A stretch of DNA of 64,000 nt, taken from NCBI GenBank assembly GCA_050951465.1, contig JBMNJC010000003.1, forward strand, positions 1-64,000. Reading direction: 5' to 3'. This DNA is from JAAZHD01 sp012510895 (GTDB taxonomy: Bacteria; Bacillota; Clostridia; Caldicoprobacterales; DTU083). A program made the position numbers and the translations under genes. How positions within the stretch are numbered: the first letter of the stretch is position 1; each line of letters starts with the position of its first letter. The notes under the pieces were generated by a model. The model was given only the letters and a program-made list of their open reading frames with translations, searched no databases and had not been told where the DNA came from. Below, piece by piece: positions 35,800-45,659 of this stretch.

Positions 35800-38700
35800 G
35801 AAGGAAACCACCTCAGAAAGCGGGATATAAGCTTTAGGCACAATAAGTCCTGATATGGCAGGGTAAAACATGATAAACAACACCAATACCAAAGCCAGGT
35901 ACCCATAAACATACTTCATAGATTTTCCTTCTTCAATCCACTTCTTAATTAAATAAACCACAGTAAGTATAAGGAAGGGTACCATCGGGAAAAAGTGGTA
36001 TATAAAGGCAGACCTCGAAATAAATATCCAGGGAATATACTGTGAAATAATTGCCGTTACAAGCAGGATTAAGGATTTATTTCCCCGCCATGCTGCTCTT
36101 AAGGCAATAAAAAATGCAGGAATGCCCATCCACCAGACAGCTGGATTCCCCAGAGAAACAATGGTGGAAGCCATGCCGGCCGGTAAATCCCTTCCGTTGT
36201 AATACCAGATAGGCCGTATCATAAAGGGCCAGGTCCACCAGGACGACTGAAAAATCATGAGTGGATTCCAGGCCGCTGTGATAGTCGTACATAGATTTTT
36301 GGTATTTCAAAATATCCGAGACTTCCATCCCGGGTACCATTAAATACGGAATGTAGGAAAGGAAATAAATAGCTGCAGGTATTATTACAAAAAACAATAC
36401 ACAATAAAGCATGGTTTTCCACATATAAACCGGCATGAACTTATCAACCCATGCAGGCACATTCTTTGCTCCTTTTTCTGAAGCCTGGCTCCTGGCAGCC
36501 TTATAATCCTTATATTCGCTGTATTTTGCCATGAAGAAAATAAATGCCAGCCCGGGGCGCTCCGTATAATGCCGACCACTTTGTTGCAGCCCCCAACCCA
36601 AAGAACAGGCCGCTTTAAAAACAGCGGTTTCAGAGACTTATAGAAGCCTTTCTGATAAGACTTCTGGAGATAGTAATCTGTCATAAAATAGTACATTAAC
36701 ATGACAAATAAAGCAGTGTAGCTGTCTATGGTAGCCAATCTGGTCTGGGCAAAATGCATGAGATCAAACATCATCAGAAAGGCTGAGCAAAAGGCATAAA
36801 ATCTTTTTTGAAACAGCTTCTTTCCGAACAAATACATAATTGGAATCATAATCACGCCTGTAAGGGTGCCGACAATTCTCCAGCCGAAGGTATTCATGCC
36901 AAATACAGCAATTCCTATGGATATGAGTATTTTGCCGAGTGGAGGATGAGTCCACTCATAAGGCCGTATTCTGTTCAGATGTTCATAGGCAGTTCTGGGG
37001 TGATAGATTTCATCAAAAATATGTGCTTGTCATGAAATCCCTTTGACGATACTGCACCAGGTGCTGTTCGTCAACCAAATGCAAAAGCTCACCGTCTGCC
37101 GGGAGAGAACCATCCAGATTATATATTTTCACAGGCAAAGGTTTTTCCTTGTCGTGAGAAAACACTCCAATCTCCTTTATCATGCCGCCAGGCTGTTTTG
37201 CCCGAATCTTAAAACCGGGAAACGGTCTGATTTACCTCATAAGCATGCCATTTATAAAAATCATCTACTTCCAAATCCTCTTCCATGCTTTGATAAGCTC
37301 CGTCTGCATCAAGAGCCCATACTAAATAGGAACCCTTCCCCAAACCGCTGTAAAAATTCAGACGGGTAACCTCCGTCTCGGATTCAGCTTAATTATAAAA
37401 CCATCGTTAGTTGTTTCTGAAACCCATTCGGTTTCAGGTACATTAAAGCTGCCCAGGGTTAATGAGGGCAACAGCCAGATATATAATGGTCATGCAGGAC
37501 ATGAGGAGAACATCTTTTTTATCAATTTTTCAGCGGCGCATAATCCTGAAATCGGGGGTCATATATCCGCCTGCCTTTTGAAAACCATAAGGAGCTGCCT
37601 TCCCGTAACATAGAAGCCCCTTCCATGTGAAGCGGCGAGGTTTTTCCCTTTATGGCTGCATTCCAGGCCCAGACCAGAATTGCAATAAAAAGCAGTACAT
37701 TAATTAAGGATATAAGCAGCAAAACAGGAATCATCCGGCGAAACATGAGGATAATTGTCTTTTATCATTCGGTCCAAAACCACAAAGGTATTTACATAAA
37801 TTGTAAAGGAAGCAGGCCCCATAAAAGGCAAGTCCCCATTTATCGCGGGTAACTATGAAAAGGACAGCGAGGAAAAACATAACCGGGAACATGTAGCGTT
37901 CATGCATCCGTATTGAAACATGAACACTCCCATGAAAAGAACCAGGGCGGATATGTACATTAAAGGCCGGCCCTTTCCTTTCCGGTACATGACTGCCGTA
38001 AAAATCAGCATTGCAGCAATAAAGAAGGAGCCCCAGGCTTGATAGCTGACAAACAATAGTTTTTCGGAATCCGGTTTTTAAATTCGCTCCAATAAGGCTG
38101 AAAAAATTAAAGGCATTAAGAGAAGCATACTTATATCCTTCCGCTGTATTAACGTATAACTTAAAGATCCAGGATGGCTCCTGATTGACGGCGAAAGGCA
38201 GTATAAGCAAAATCACGGTCAAAATTCCATATACAGCCTGTTTTAATAAGGGCTTTCCAATTGCCCCGTTTCAGCAGTTCAAATAATACTACAGGCAGCA
38301 ATATCAGCCCCTGGGGTTTGGTTAGTACAGCAGCAGCAAAGGGCAGACCTGCAAATTCTGGCTTTTTGGAATCCAGCATAATAAATCCCAGAGCCAGAAG
38401 CAGCACCAGGAAAGAATCCACCTTGACCCCAGACTGAAGAATTAATAAGTACGGCCGGATTGAAAATATAAAGAGATGCTGCAAGCAGCGGCCATTTTCC
38501 CGGGCAATCTGTCTTTGGCAAGATAATAAAGCATGAAGGCTGTTCCAAGATCCGCAAGGATGGACGGGAGTTTTTAACAAAAGTAAATTTAAAGGCCCGT
38601 CTCCCAATCCCAAAAAAACCGGAGATTTTTCCGATGATAAACAGAATATAAATATAAAAAGGCGGATAATCAATAAAAAAGTCTCCCTGATAAATATGAA

Positions 38701-38932
38701 AGAGATCTTCAGCCGCCCTTTCCGACCAATAGCGGAATAATCCTACATCCGAGGAAAAACCCTCTATGGACATTGCCAGAACCACCCGGACAATGAACCC
38801 AAAGGCCAATAAGCACCATATTGTATGCGGTTTTGCTTTCCCGCCTGTACCATGTTTGCTCTTTTCCAAAAAATAAAAACCAATTAGTGCTGATATAAAA
38901 ATAAGAGTGGATATTATGGCAAAGATTTTCAT
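35787..38932 (-). pseudogene. Large membrane glycosyltransferase (GT-C/PMT, family 39 type), many frameshifts
   Basis: Pieces in several frames form one product of about 1,050 residues. The N-terminal half starts at the ATG at 38932 (GGAAGGG upstream) and is a GT-C fold with YPPFYIYILFIIGK, LYIFNPAVLINSSVWGQ, LTKPQGLILLP and HERYMFPVMFF. A membrane-plus-extracellular segment follows (VALINLGSFNVPETEWVSE, then FYSGLGKGSYLVWALDADG). The C-terminal half is a PMT/ArnT-type domain with the acidic motif FDEIYHPRTAYEHL, EWTHPPLGKILISIG and a C-terminal FLRWFPSWYF ending at 35787. It transfers sugar from a polyprenyl carrier to protein or wall polymer. It is followed by the decarboxylase gene. More than eight single-base breaks are present. 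It could be two genes, but the reading is continuous at the junction (37.5 kb). Confidence 0.75.
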
Positions 38933-38994
38933 CAGATACCCTTCCTTTTTTCACAAAAATAACGGTATTTTCAGCAATGATTCTGTATTAATCC

Positions 38995-39384
38995 CTAAAA
39001 AACAATTAATTTGCTTCCCTAAAAAGTTAACCGTCAGGGAACAGGCAATTGCCCCCAGCTTAGCCGGGGTACACGGATAATCCTGCTCCGGAGCTTAAGA
39101 AGCTCAGAACTAATGTTGATATCCCCAGAGATATTAAAATTAACCAGCACAAATTTAGCAAATTCCATGGGATGACTTCTGCCTTTCTTGTGAAATGTCC
39201 ATGTACGGTTCCAGAAATAGCTGTTAATTACCCCGCAGGAATATGAAATGACATGGCTTACCTCCGGCAATAAATCAGTTGCTTTGCTCAGCAAAGCAAA
39301 TATGCCAAAATCCAAAGCCGTATTAAAAAATCCTATTAACCCGAACTTAACTAATTGTATTTCTGTCTTCTTTTTCATCATCAT
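38995..39384 (-). pseudogene. GtrA-like membrane protein, frameshifted C-terminus
   Basis: A four-helix GtrA family protein of about 130 residues, usually partnering a GT2 enzyme in moving polyprenyl-linked sugars. The N-terminal frame has LVKFGLIGFFNTALDFGIFA and NSYFWNRTWTFHKKG. After a break near 39130 another frame continues through GISTLVLSFLSSGAG, and the family-like ending FLGSKLIVF with a tag at 38995 appears after a second shift. It starts just after the GT2 stop at one of three adjacent ATGs. Confidence 0.7.
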
Positions 39385-39386
39385 TA

Positions 39387-40321
39387 TTAAACCCAATGGT
39401 TTCCTTTACTATATAAAGCGGGCGGCCCTTTTACCTCTTCATATATCCTGCCGATATACTCACCGATAATCCCTAAAATGAGCAGCGTTATGCCGTTGAA
39501 TACCAGTATAACGGCTATGGTGGATGCCCAGCCCGACTGAGTGGTGTCAGTAAACAGCCTCTGATAAATTACAAGCAAAAGGTAGAGAAACCCGGCAACA
39601 GACATAAAAAAGCCAAGATAAGTGGCCAGTTTAAGAGGCTTGTATGTAAAGGAGAAAATACCGTCTGCAGCAAACTTCAGCATTTTTTTAAGCGGATACT
39701 TTGTCTCCCCGGCAAAGCGCTCATCCCGTACATATTCCACTGCGGTCTGATTAAAGCCCACCCAGTTCACCATTCCACGCAAAAACCTGTTTCTCTCAGG
39801 CATTTTTTTTATGGCTTCGCTTACCTTTCGATTCATCAGCCTGAAGTCACCGGTTGTCCTTAGGAATACTTTCATTGGACAGGATATCCAGCACCCTGTA
39901 GTAAAGATATGCAGTGGCTTTTTTGAAGACGGTCTCTCCCTGCCTTTTTATGCGCTTACCATAAACTACATCATAGCCTTCCCGCCATTTTTCCATCATC
40001 ATGGGGATAACTTCCGGAGGGTCCTGTAAATCGGCATCAATTATGACTATGGCTTGTCCGTTCGCATAATCCAGGCCGGCTGTAACAGCTGTTTGGTGTC
40101 CAAAATTCCTGGAAAAATCGATTTAAACGGATATTCCCGTCCGACAGGGCCAGTTCCTTTATAATGGATGCAGAGCGATCCCTGCTGCCGTCATTTACGA
40201 ATATAAGCTCATAACTTTCACCGGTCTGATCCATCACTTTTTTTAATCGATGATAAGTTTCCTCTATCACTTCTTCTTCATTATACATGGGAATAATAAT
40301 GGAACATACCACTGAGCTCAC
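39387..40321 (-). pseudogene. GT2 family glycosyltransferase (GtrB/DPM1-like), frameshifted
   Basis: Membrane-associated polyprenyl-phosphate glycosyltransferase of about 310 residues after repair. The GTG at 40321 follows GGAGGA. The N-terminal frame reads CSIIIPMYNEEEVI and ELIFVNDGSRDRSA. The DADLQDPPE motif region is readable around 40025-40060 in another frame (IVIIDADLQDPPEVIPMM). The C-terminal frame (from 39875) has TGDFRLMNRKVSEAI, RDERFAGETKYPLKKM and two transmembrane helices (YLGFFMSVAGFLYLL, IAVILVFNGITLLILGIIG). Breaks lie near 40115 and 39870. It is coupled to the GtrA-like gene. Confidence 0.82.
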
Positions 40322-40401
40322 CAGACATCCTCCGTTTCTTCTTTGGTTTATATATAGATTAGACCATTCGTGTACATCTTTATTCAATATTAATTGCATG
40401 A

Positions 40402-40575
40402 TCAAAATATCATGTCGAAAAAAACCAGGATTTCACTTAACCGGTTAAATGCCAGCCTGATCACAAAATGCATAATGATAATGCTGATTATTATCACTAC
40501 AAAGGAAAACAGCAAAAACACATGCTTAATGTTTATCTTAATTCTGATTTCTGGTTGATTCATTTGATCTGACAA
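40402..40575 (-). CDS. Small single-pass membrane protein (uncertain)
   Basis: A 57-residue frame started at a TTG at 40575, eight bases from a GGAGG. It has a charged N-terminus (PEIRIKINIKH) and one hydrophobic helix (VFLLFSFVVIIISIIIM). No family is recognised. It lies between the DtxR-type regulator and the GT2 gene, on the same strand as both. Confidence 0.4.
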   Translation of the reverse strand: MSDQMNQPEIRIKINIKHVFLLFSFVVIIISIIIMHFVIRLAFNRLSEILVFFDMIF

Positions 40576-40682
40576 AACTGCAGCCTCCAATTTTACCCGA
40601 AGGTTTATCCATTAATCATGTCTATTGCCTTTGTCAGAAAATATTCCTGTTTACCAAATGAATCAAACCTGATAATCCTTAT

Positions 40683-41061
40683 TTATGAGTCTGCCTTTTC
40701 CCTCCTGACAAATTCTTTAATGGCTTCAAAGGTTTCAGAACTGATAACATGCTCCATTCTGCATGCATCCTCTATGGCGGTGTTTTCATCAACACCCCAG
40801 CTTTATGAGCCAATCAGACAGGAATTTATGCCGTTCATATATTTTTTCAGCAATCTTCAAACCCTTGTCAGTAAGTGTAATATATCCATCATCATCCATT
40901 TCTATATATCCGTTCTCCCGAAGATTTTTCATGGCAACACTGACGCTGGGCTTCGTATATTCAAGCTCATTTACAATATCAATGGAGCGTACTGCATTGT
41001 TTTTCTTTTTTAAAATCAGAATCGTCTCAAGATAGTTTTCCGCTGATTCATAGATTTTCAA
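40683..41061 (-). pseudogene. DtxR/MntR family metal-dependent regulator, one frameshift
   Basis: A winged-helix repressor of about 126 residues after repair. The N-terminal frame has ENYLETILILKKKNNAVRSI, the recognition-helix region YTKPSVSVAMKNLRENGYI and LTDKGLKIAEKIYERHKFL. The metal-binding second domain continues in another frame as EDACRMEHVISSETFEAI, with the Cys, Glu and His ligands expected for DtxR/MntR, and stops at 40683. The break, near 40795, is an extra G in a G run. It is divergent from feoAB, so it is the probable iron regulator of that operon. The start is a TTG at 41061 with AAGGAG upstream. Confidence 0.82.
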
Positions 41062-41290
41062 TTCCTAAAAACTCCTTTTTAGATAACATTACATATTTAG
41101 TATACCATAGATTCTTTCCTTTTATATTACCTACCTGAATTATTTAATATATAGTATACATTTGCGTTATATCCTTTTTATTTGTTTTCCATGAAATTGT
41201 CTTGCTCCCTCAAGTTTAAAAATGAAGTTAAACATAAAAAATATAGATAACACTGCTAAGACAAATGAAACGAAATATTCTTAAAACCCA

Positions 41291-41342
41291 TTGACTGACA
41301 AAATTCTTCATGCTATACTGATGCCAGTTAGTTAAGACTAAC
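41291..41342 (+). promoter_or_regulatory. Sigma-A promoter of the feo operon with DtxR-like palindrome
   Basis: A -35 TTGACT (41291-41296), a 17-bp spacer and a -10 TATACT (41314-41319) form a near-consensus promoter. At the expected start site lies the perfect palindrome GTTAGTTAAGACTAAC (41327-41342), built from TTAG/CTAA half-sites like those of the DtxR/IdeR consensus. Binding there would block transcription. The divergent DtxR-type gene is the natural candidate repressor. The rest of the 384-bp divergent region is AT-rich. Confidence 0.7.
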
Positions 41343-41445
41343 CAGCAATATATTTAAGTTTTATACTGCTGAAGACACCAGGCAACAAGAAGGTTTGAAA
41401 GAAATAAAAAAACAAAAGAAAAAAACATACAAGGAGTAATGGGCT

Positions 41446-41667
41446 ATGAGCAAGGATCTTTACAGCGTTGAAAAAGGAAAAGAATATATTGTAACGGAAG
41501 CCCCTGATATTAAGCTTCTTTCCAGCATAGGCATTTTCAAAGGAGCAAGAATTAAAAAAGACTATGTTTACAGGTTCGGCGGACCGGTCTCAATTTCCCT
41601 GTCCACTCGCAAAATAGCCATTGGAAAGGACATAGCAGAAAAAATTCAAGTGAAAGGGGCTAACTAA
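41446..41667 (+). CDS. feoA: Ferrous iron transport protein A
   Basis: A 73-residue FeoA, a small SH3-like cytosolic partner of FeoB. The sequence SSIGIFKGARIKKDYVYRFG and the C-terminal STRKIAIGKDIAEKIQV follow the family fold. It starts at the ATG at 41446 behind AAGGAG. The feoB start lies one base past its stop, so translation is coupled. Confidence 0.88.
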   Translation: MSKDLYSVEKGKEYIVTEAPDIKLLSSIGIFKGARIKKDYVYRFGGPVSISLSTRKIAIGKDIAEKIQVKGAN

Positions 41668-41668
41668 T

Positions 41669-43470
41669 TTGTCTTGCCATGAAATATTAGAAGATAAAGG
41701 GATTTTAGAAGCGGATAATAAAATACTCTTAATGGGGTCTCCCAATGTAGGCAAGAGTGTGTTTTTTCTGCTTTTACCAATATACATGTTGTAAGTTCAA
41801 ACTACGCGGGAACGACAGTTTCATTTATGAAAGGCACTCTTCGGATAAAGGAAACTGATTATACCCTGATAGACGTGCCGGGCACTTATTCTCTCAGCGC
41901 TACGTCTGAAGCAGAGGACGTAGCCATAAGATTCTTGTCAAGCCATCCAAAAGCCATTCTTTTTGTACTAAATGCAGCCGACCTGGAAGGCAGCATCAAG
42001 CTGGCTCTGGAAGTTTTGGATTATAATATTCCAATGGTTGCAGCATTAAATCTGTCAGATGTGGCAAAAAGGCAAGGCAAGGAAATCAATGTCAAACTTC
42101 TGGAACAGCAATTGGGAATACCCATTATTCCGACTGTGGCAGTAAAAAACCAGGGATTAAAAGAACTGAAACAAAAACTGGAAGAGGTTTTGGCTGAAGG
42201 AAGCAATAACAATTCCCAGGCAAAAGGCTGCACCGGCTGTGCAGGATGCAGCGGCTGTCCCAAAGGAACTGCAATTCTAAGCTACTGGGAGAGGGCAAGA
42301 GAGATCGTTTCTGTTTGCGTAAAGGACACCAATGCTGAACCCAGCAGGCTGGACAAATTTGGCGATGCTTTAATACGTCCCTGGCCTGGTATTCTCCTTT
42401 CCGTAATTATTCTGCTAATCAGTTTAGGCGTGGTTGTAGGAGCAGGAAAAGGATTAAGAGCCGTACTTTTGCTGCCATTGGTTAATAAGGGCATTGTACC
42501 CTTGTTCGAGAGCCTGTTCTCCCGGATTTCCATGCCCGAGGTTCTGTATAATGTTTTAATCGGCCAGTATGGAATTTTCAGAATCAGTTTTGAATGGATC
42601 CTGGCATTGGTCATGCCCTATGTAATACTTTTTCAACTGGTGTTTTCTTTCCTGGAGGACAGCGGCATTCTGCCCAGGATGGCAGTTTTATTTGATAATA
42701 TAATGCGAAAACTTGGAGTTCAGGGCGGCAGCCTTATTAATATCATGCTTGGATTCGGCTGTGCCGTTCCAGCTATTATTGGGACAAGAACAGCCACCAC
42801 AAGAAAAGAAAGATTGATCGTAACCACAATCGTATGTTTTTCTGTTCCCTGCATCTCGCAAACAGGAGCCTTGATATCTCTGTTAGCCGATTATTCTTAC
42901 TGGCTGGTTCTGGCTGTATTCCTGACAGGTGCCCTTGTTTTTGCAACTATAGCCAAAATTACCGGGAGAATGCTTAAAGGGAAAGTTGACCCGCTTGTCA
43001 TCGAGATACCTAATCTTCTGATACCTGAGCGCAAGGCTTATTTCAAGAAATTCTTTGTGCGGGTAAAACAGTTCCTGGTGGAAGCTGAAGGGCCGATGCT
43101 CCTTGCTGTTGTCTTTGCTGCTATATTGGCAGAGACAGGTTTATTGGCCGGAATCAGCAACTTGCTCAAACCCTTGGTTTCCGGATGGCTGGGTCTTCCT
43201 CCGGAGGCTTCCATGTCATTAATCTTAGGCATCATACGCCGGGAAATGTCCGTTGCTCCCCTGCTGGCCTTGAATCTGTCAGGACTTCAGATGTATGTCG
43301 GAGCTGTTGTTTCCCTGGTATATGTCCCTTGCCTGTCTGTCTTCGGAATCCTGGCTAAGGAATTTAATTTCAGAGTAGCTTTATCTATTGTTGCAGGAAC
43401 TGTCTTCACAGCTCTGACCCTGGGAGGCATTTTAAATCACCTGGGCCAATTGCTGCTGATGATCTTCTAA
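41669..43470 (+). pseudogene. feoB: Ferrous iron transporter FeoB, one frameshift in the G-domain
   Basis: GTP-driven Fe(II) importer, about 600 residues after repair. The N-terminal frame starts at a TTG at 41669 (AAAGGGG upstream) and has G1 GSPNVGKSVFF. After a T run one base short (near 41770) the second frame reads NYAGTTVSF (G2), DVPGTYSLSA (G3) and LNLSDVAKR (G4). The linker holds a Cys-rich patch CTGCAGCSGC. The membrane part has the gate-type motifs GFGCAVPAIIGTRT and SVPCISQTGAL, and the second half GIIRREMS. It is the core of an operon extending to pssA. Confidence 0.9.
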
Positions 43471-43484
43471 GGGGGCATACCAAC

Positions 43485-44060
43485 TTGTGGATTACAAAGC
43501 TTACCCGGCTGATCGAACTGTCAGCGACAAGAAGCAGACTGGTATATTGCATTGTGTCTGTTTATTACCGGCTATTGATAAAAAGGGAAGTAAAACTGGC
43601 TGAAATTAATGAAAATGATCGGGTGCTGTGCATAGGAGGAGGCATTTGTCCTTATACAGCAATTCTGCTCAACAAATATACAAATGCTTTTATTACGGTC
43701 GTCGATAACAATATCAATTGTGTTGAAAAATCCAGGACATTTGTCAACAGGTTGGGACTGGACAGAGTTAAAATCATATATGGAGACGGCGGGGATATTT
43801 GCTGTCATGGATATACGGTCATACACCTGGCCATGCAGCTCACTCCTAAAGAGTCTGTCTTAAATGAAATTATGAAAAAAGCTGATCACGGCACTCGCAT
43901 ACTTATCCGCAACCCGAGAAAAGGTATCGAAAAACTGTATTGTAAAATGTCAGACCGGGAAAAAGATTTTGTAAAATGCATAAAGCACAGCTTTCTGTCA
44001 AATGTAGACTATACATCCGTATGCATAGTCAATAAAAATCCTGTGGGTAATCTGTCATGA
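43485..44060 (+). CDS. Nicotianamine-synthase-like / SAM-binding protein of unknown function
   Basis: A 191-residue protein with a Rossmann SAM-binding core. An N-terminal helical stretch (1-40) precedes motif I VLCIGGGICPYTAILLNKY, then TVVDNNINCVEKSRTFV (acidic motif II region), KIIYGDGGDI and VIHLAMQLTPKESVL. The pattern resembles the core of nicotianamine-synthase-type enzymes, which use SAM as an aminobutyryl donor, more than that of ordinary methyltransferases; this is a visual comparison only. It is 15 bp downstream of feoB and overlaps the next gene by four bases, so it belongs to the iron operon. Alternatives: a small methyltransferase acting on lipid or a metal ligand. Confidence 0.5.
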   Translation: MWITKLTRLIELSATRSRLVYCIVSVYYRLLIKREVKLAEINENDRVLCIGGGICPYTAILLNKYTNAFITVVDNNINCVEKSRTFVNRLGLDRVKIIYGDGGDICCHGYTVIHLAMQLTPKESVLNEIMKKADHGTRILIRNPRKGIEKLYCKMSDREKDFVKCIKHSFLSNVDYTSVCIVNKNPVGNLS

Positions 44061-45076
44061 AGGCAGCTTTCTCAAAAAAGACCGTCTTCAAAGTGCTTCG
44101 GTATATTCTTGTTTTGCCGGCACTTGGCATGATTGTTTATATCTTGGCCAATACGGATTTCAGACTGATTTGGCTGCACTTAAGGGAAGTGCCGCTGCCT
44201 CTTGCAGCCCTTCTCCTATCCCTGCAGCTGGTTACTCAAATGGCCCTGAATTTACAATGGTATCTGCTTAGCAGAAATTTGAATCTGAAAACATCTTTCT
44301 TGCAGCTTTTCGTTATAAACGCTTACGGCACACTGACCGATGCCGTTACCCCCGGCGAAAAAGTCGGCGGTGAAGTAGTCCGCATCATACAGTTTAAACG
44401 AATTTTGAAATATAGTGCCAATCAATCTACATCCTTAGTTGCTATTCAAAAATCAGTAAGTGTATTTTCATTGGTTCTGCTAAATTTCATTGCACTATTA
44501 ACCTTGTCCAAAGAAATCAGCTTTCTGGAATCAGACACAACCAGGGCTGTACTGATTGTGATTTCAGCAGTTTTGGCCTTATTCTTCCTTTCTCTTCTGT
44601 TTTTCACGGAAAGATTAAATATATTGGTTCAAAAAATGAATCATAACGGAAATATAGGCAAAGGAGTGAAAAGATGGATGCAGGGCTTTACCAGGGACAC
44701 CAAACTAATCAGCAGGCATCCGGGCCGGTGGATTCAGCAACTGCTGCTGTCATTGGGGATATGGGCACTCTTCCCGCTAAAGCTGTTTATTTTGGTATCC
44801 CATTATGCCTCAGTCAATCCTTTGGTTTTATTCGCCATAACTTTTGTATCCTATTTTGCCGCTATGATACCGCTGCTGCCCGGCGGTCTGGGGACCTTTG
44901 AAAGTATTATGAGCGGCATGCTGTTGATTAACGGGCTGGCTATAGAGGAGGCTCTGGCCATAAGTCTGATTTTTAGGTTTGTAACTTTTTGGTTTGTTGT
45001 ATTGATAAGCGTTCTGATTGTTTTTTTATGGAAAGTTTTTACGCATGGAAGGAAGAAAGCATATGAGGGGCAATAG
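44057..45076 (+). CDS. Lysylphosphatidylglycerol synthase TM-region (flippase-like, AglD/UPF0104) protein
   Basis: A 339-residue integral membrane protein with eight or so helices and no synthase domain. It shows the family patterns LVTQMALNLQWYLLSR, DAVTPGEKVGGEVVRI, and IPLLPGGLGTFESIM near the C-terminus. Members occur with MprF-like lipid modification and with glycolipid export. It starts at the ATG overlapping the upstream stop (ATGA), and its 3' end overlaps pssA, so it is translationally coupled on both sides. Confidence 0.82.
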   Translation: MKAAFSKKTVFKVLRYILVLPALGMIVYILANTDFRLIWLHLREVPLPLAALLLSLQLVTQMALNLQWYLLSRNLNLKTSFLQLFVINAYGTLTDAVTPGEKVGGEVVRIIQFKRILKYSANQSTSLVAIQKSVSVFSLVLLNFIALLTLSKEISFLESDTTRAVLIVISAVLALFFLSLLFFTERLNILVQKMNHNGNIGKGVKRWMQGFTRDTKLISRHPGRWIQQLLLSLGIWALFPLKLFILVSHYASVNPLVLFAITFVSYFAAMIPLLPGGLGTFESIMSGMLLINGLAIEEALAISLIFRFVTFWFVVLISVLIVFLWKVFTHGRKKAYEGQ

Positions 45077-45632
45077 ATTTATTCGGTATGTGCCCAATTT
45101 AATAACTATAATAAGCATGCTGTCTGGAATTTTAGTTCTCTTCATTGTTTTTTGTCAAAAGGGAGAAGCATACCGCCTCGAGTCTTGCTTTATGATATTG
45201 ATTGCTGTCATTTTTGATGCATTCGACGGGAAGATCGCAAGAACCTATAATGTGGAATCAGCATTAGGAAAGCAGCTGGATTCTTTTGCGGATTTCGTCT
45301 CCTTCGGGCTTGCACCCATAGCAATACTGCTAACCCACAGCAGCTTCAGAGAAACGGGTTATATTACATATATTTGTTTTGCTTTATACAGTCTGGCAGC
45401 GGCTTTCAGACTTGCCAGATTTAATACGGGTGACTTTTCGAATCATTTTCTTGGCCTTCCAATTACGGCAGCAGGTTTGATTCTGATAATTACCAATCTG
45501 ATCATACATTATTTTGCTTATAATAAGCGTACTTTTTCCATAATACCCATATACATTCTGATTTGTATACTTGCCATACTGATGATGAGCAATATAAAGA
45601 TCAAACGCCTGTCCCATATAAGAAACAGATAA
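45063..45632 (+). CDS. pssA: CDP-diacylglycerol-serine O-phosphatidyltransferase-like protein
   Basis: A 189-residue CDP-alcohol phosphatidyltransferase with about six helices. The catalytic motif DAFDGKIARTYNVESALGKQ (then LDSFADFVSFGLAP) has the three or four conserved Asp of the DGxxAR...G...D...D signature. The ending is that of type II (Gram-positive) PssA. The ATG at 45063 has GGAAGGAAG upstream and overlaps the previous gene by 14 bp. An alternative substrate (for example inositol phosphate or glycerol phosphate) cannot be excluded. It ends the iron operon; 27 bp later a convergent gene begins. Confidence 0.85.
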   Translation: MRGNRFIRYVPNLITIISMLSGILVLFIVFCQKGEAYRLESCFMILIAVIFDAFDGKIARTYNVESALGKQLDSFADFVSFGLAPIAILLTHSSFRETGYITYICFALYSLAAAFRLARFNTGDFSNHFLGLPITAAGLILIITNLIIHYFAYNKRTFSIIPIYILICILAILMMSNIKIKRLSHIRNR

Positions 45633-45659
45633 AATAACCGCCTGCTTAACGCTGTAGCA

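Noticed and set aside
41669..41790. Programmed frameshifting at the T run in feoB
   Set aside because: No stimulatory structure is evident and similar single-base losses are common in neighbouring genes, so sequence error is simpler.
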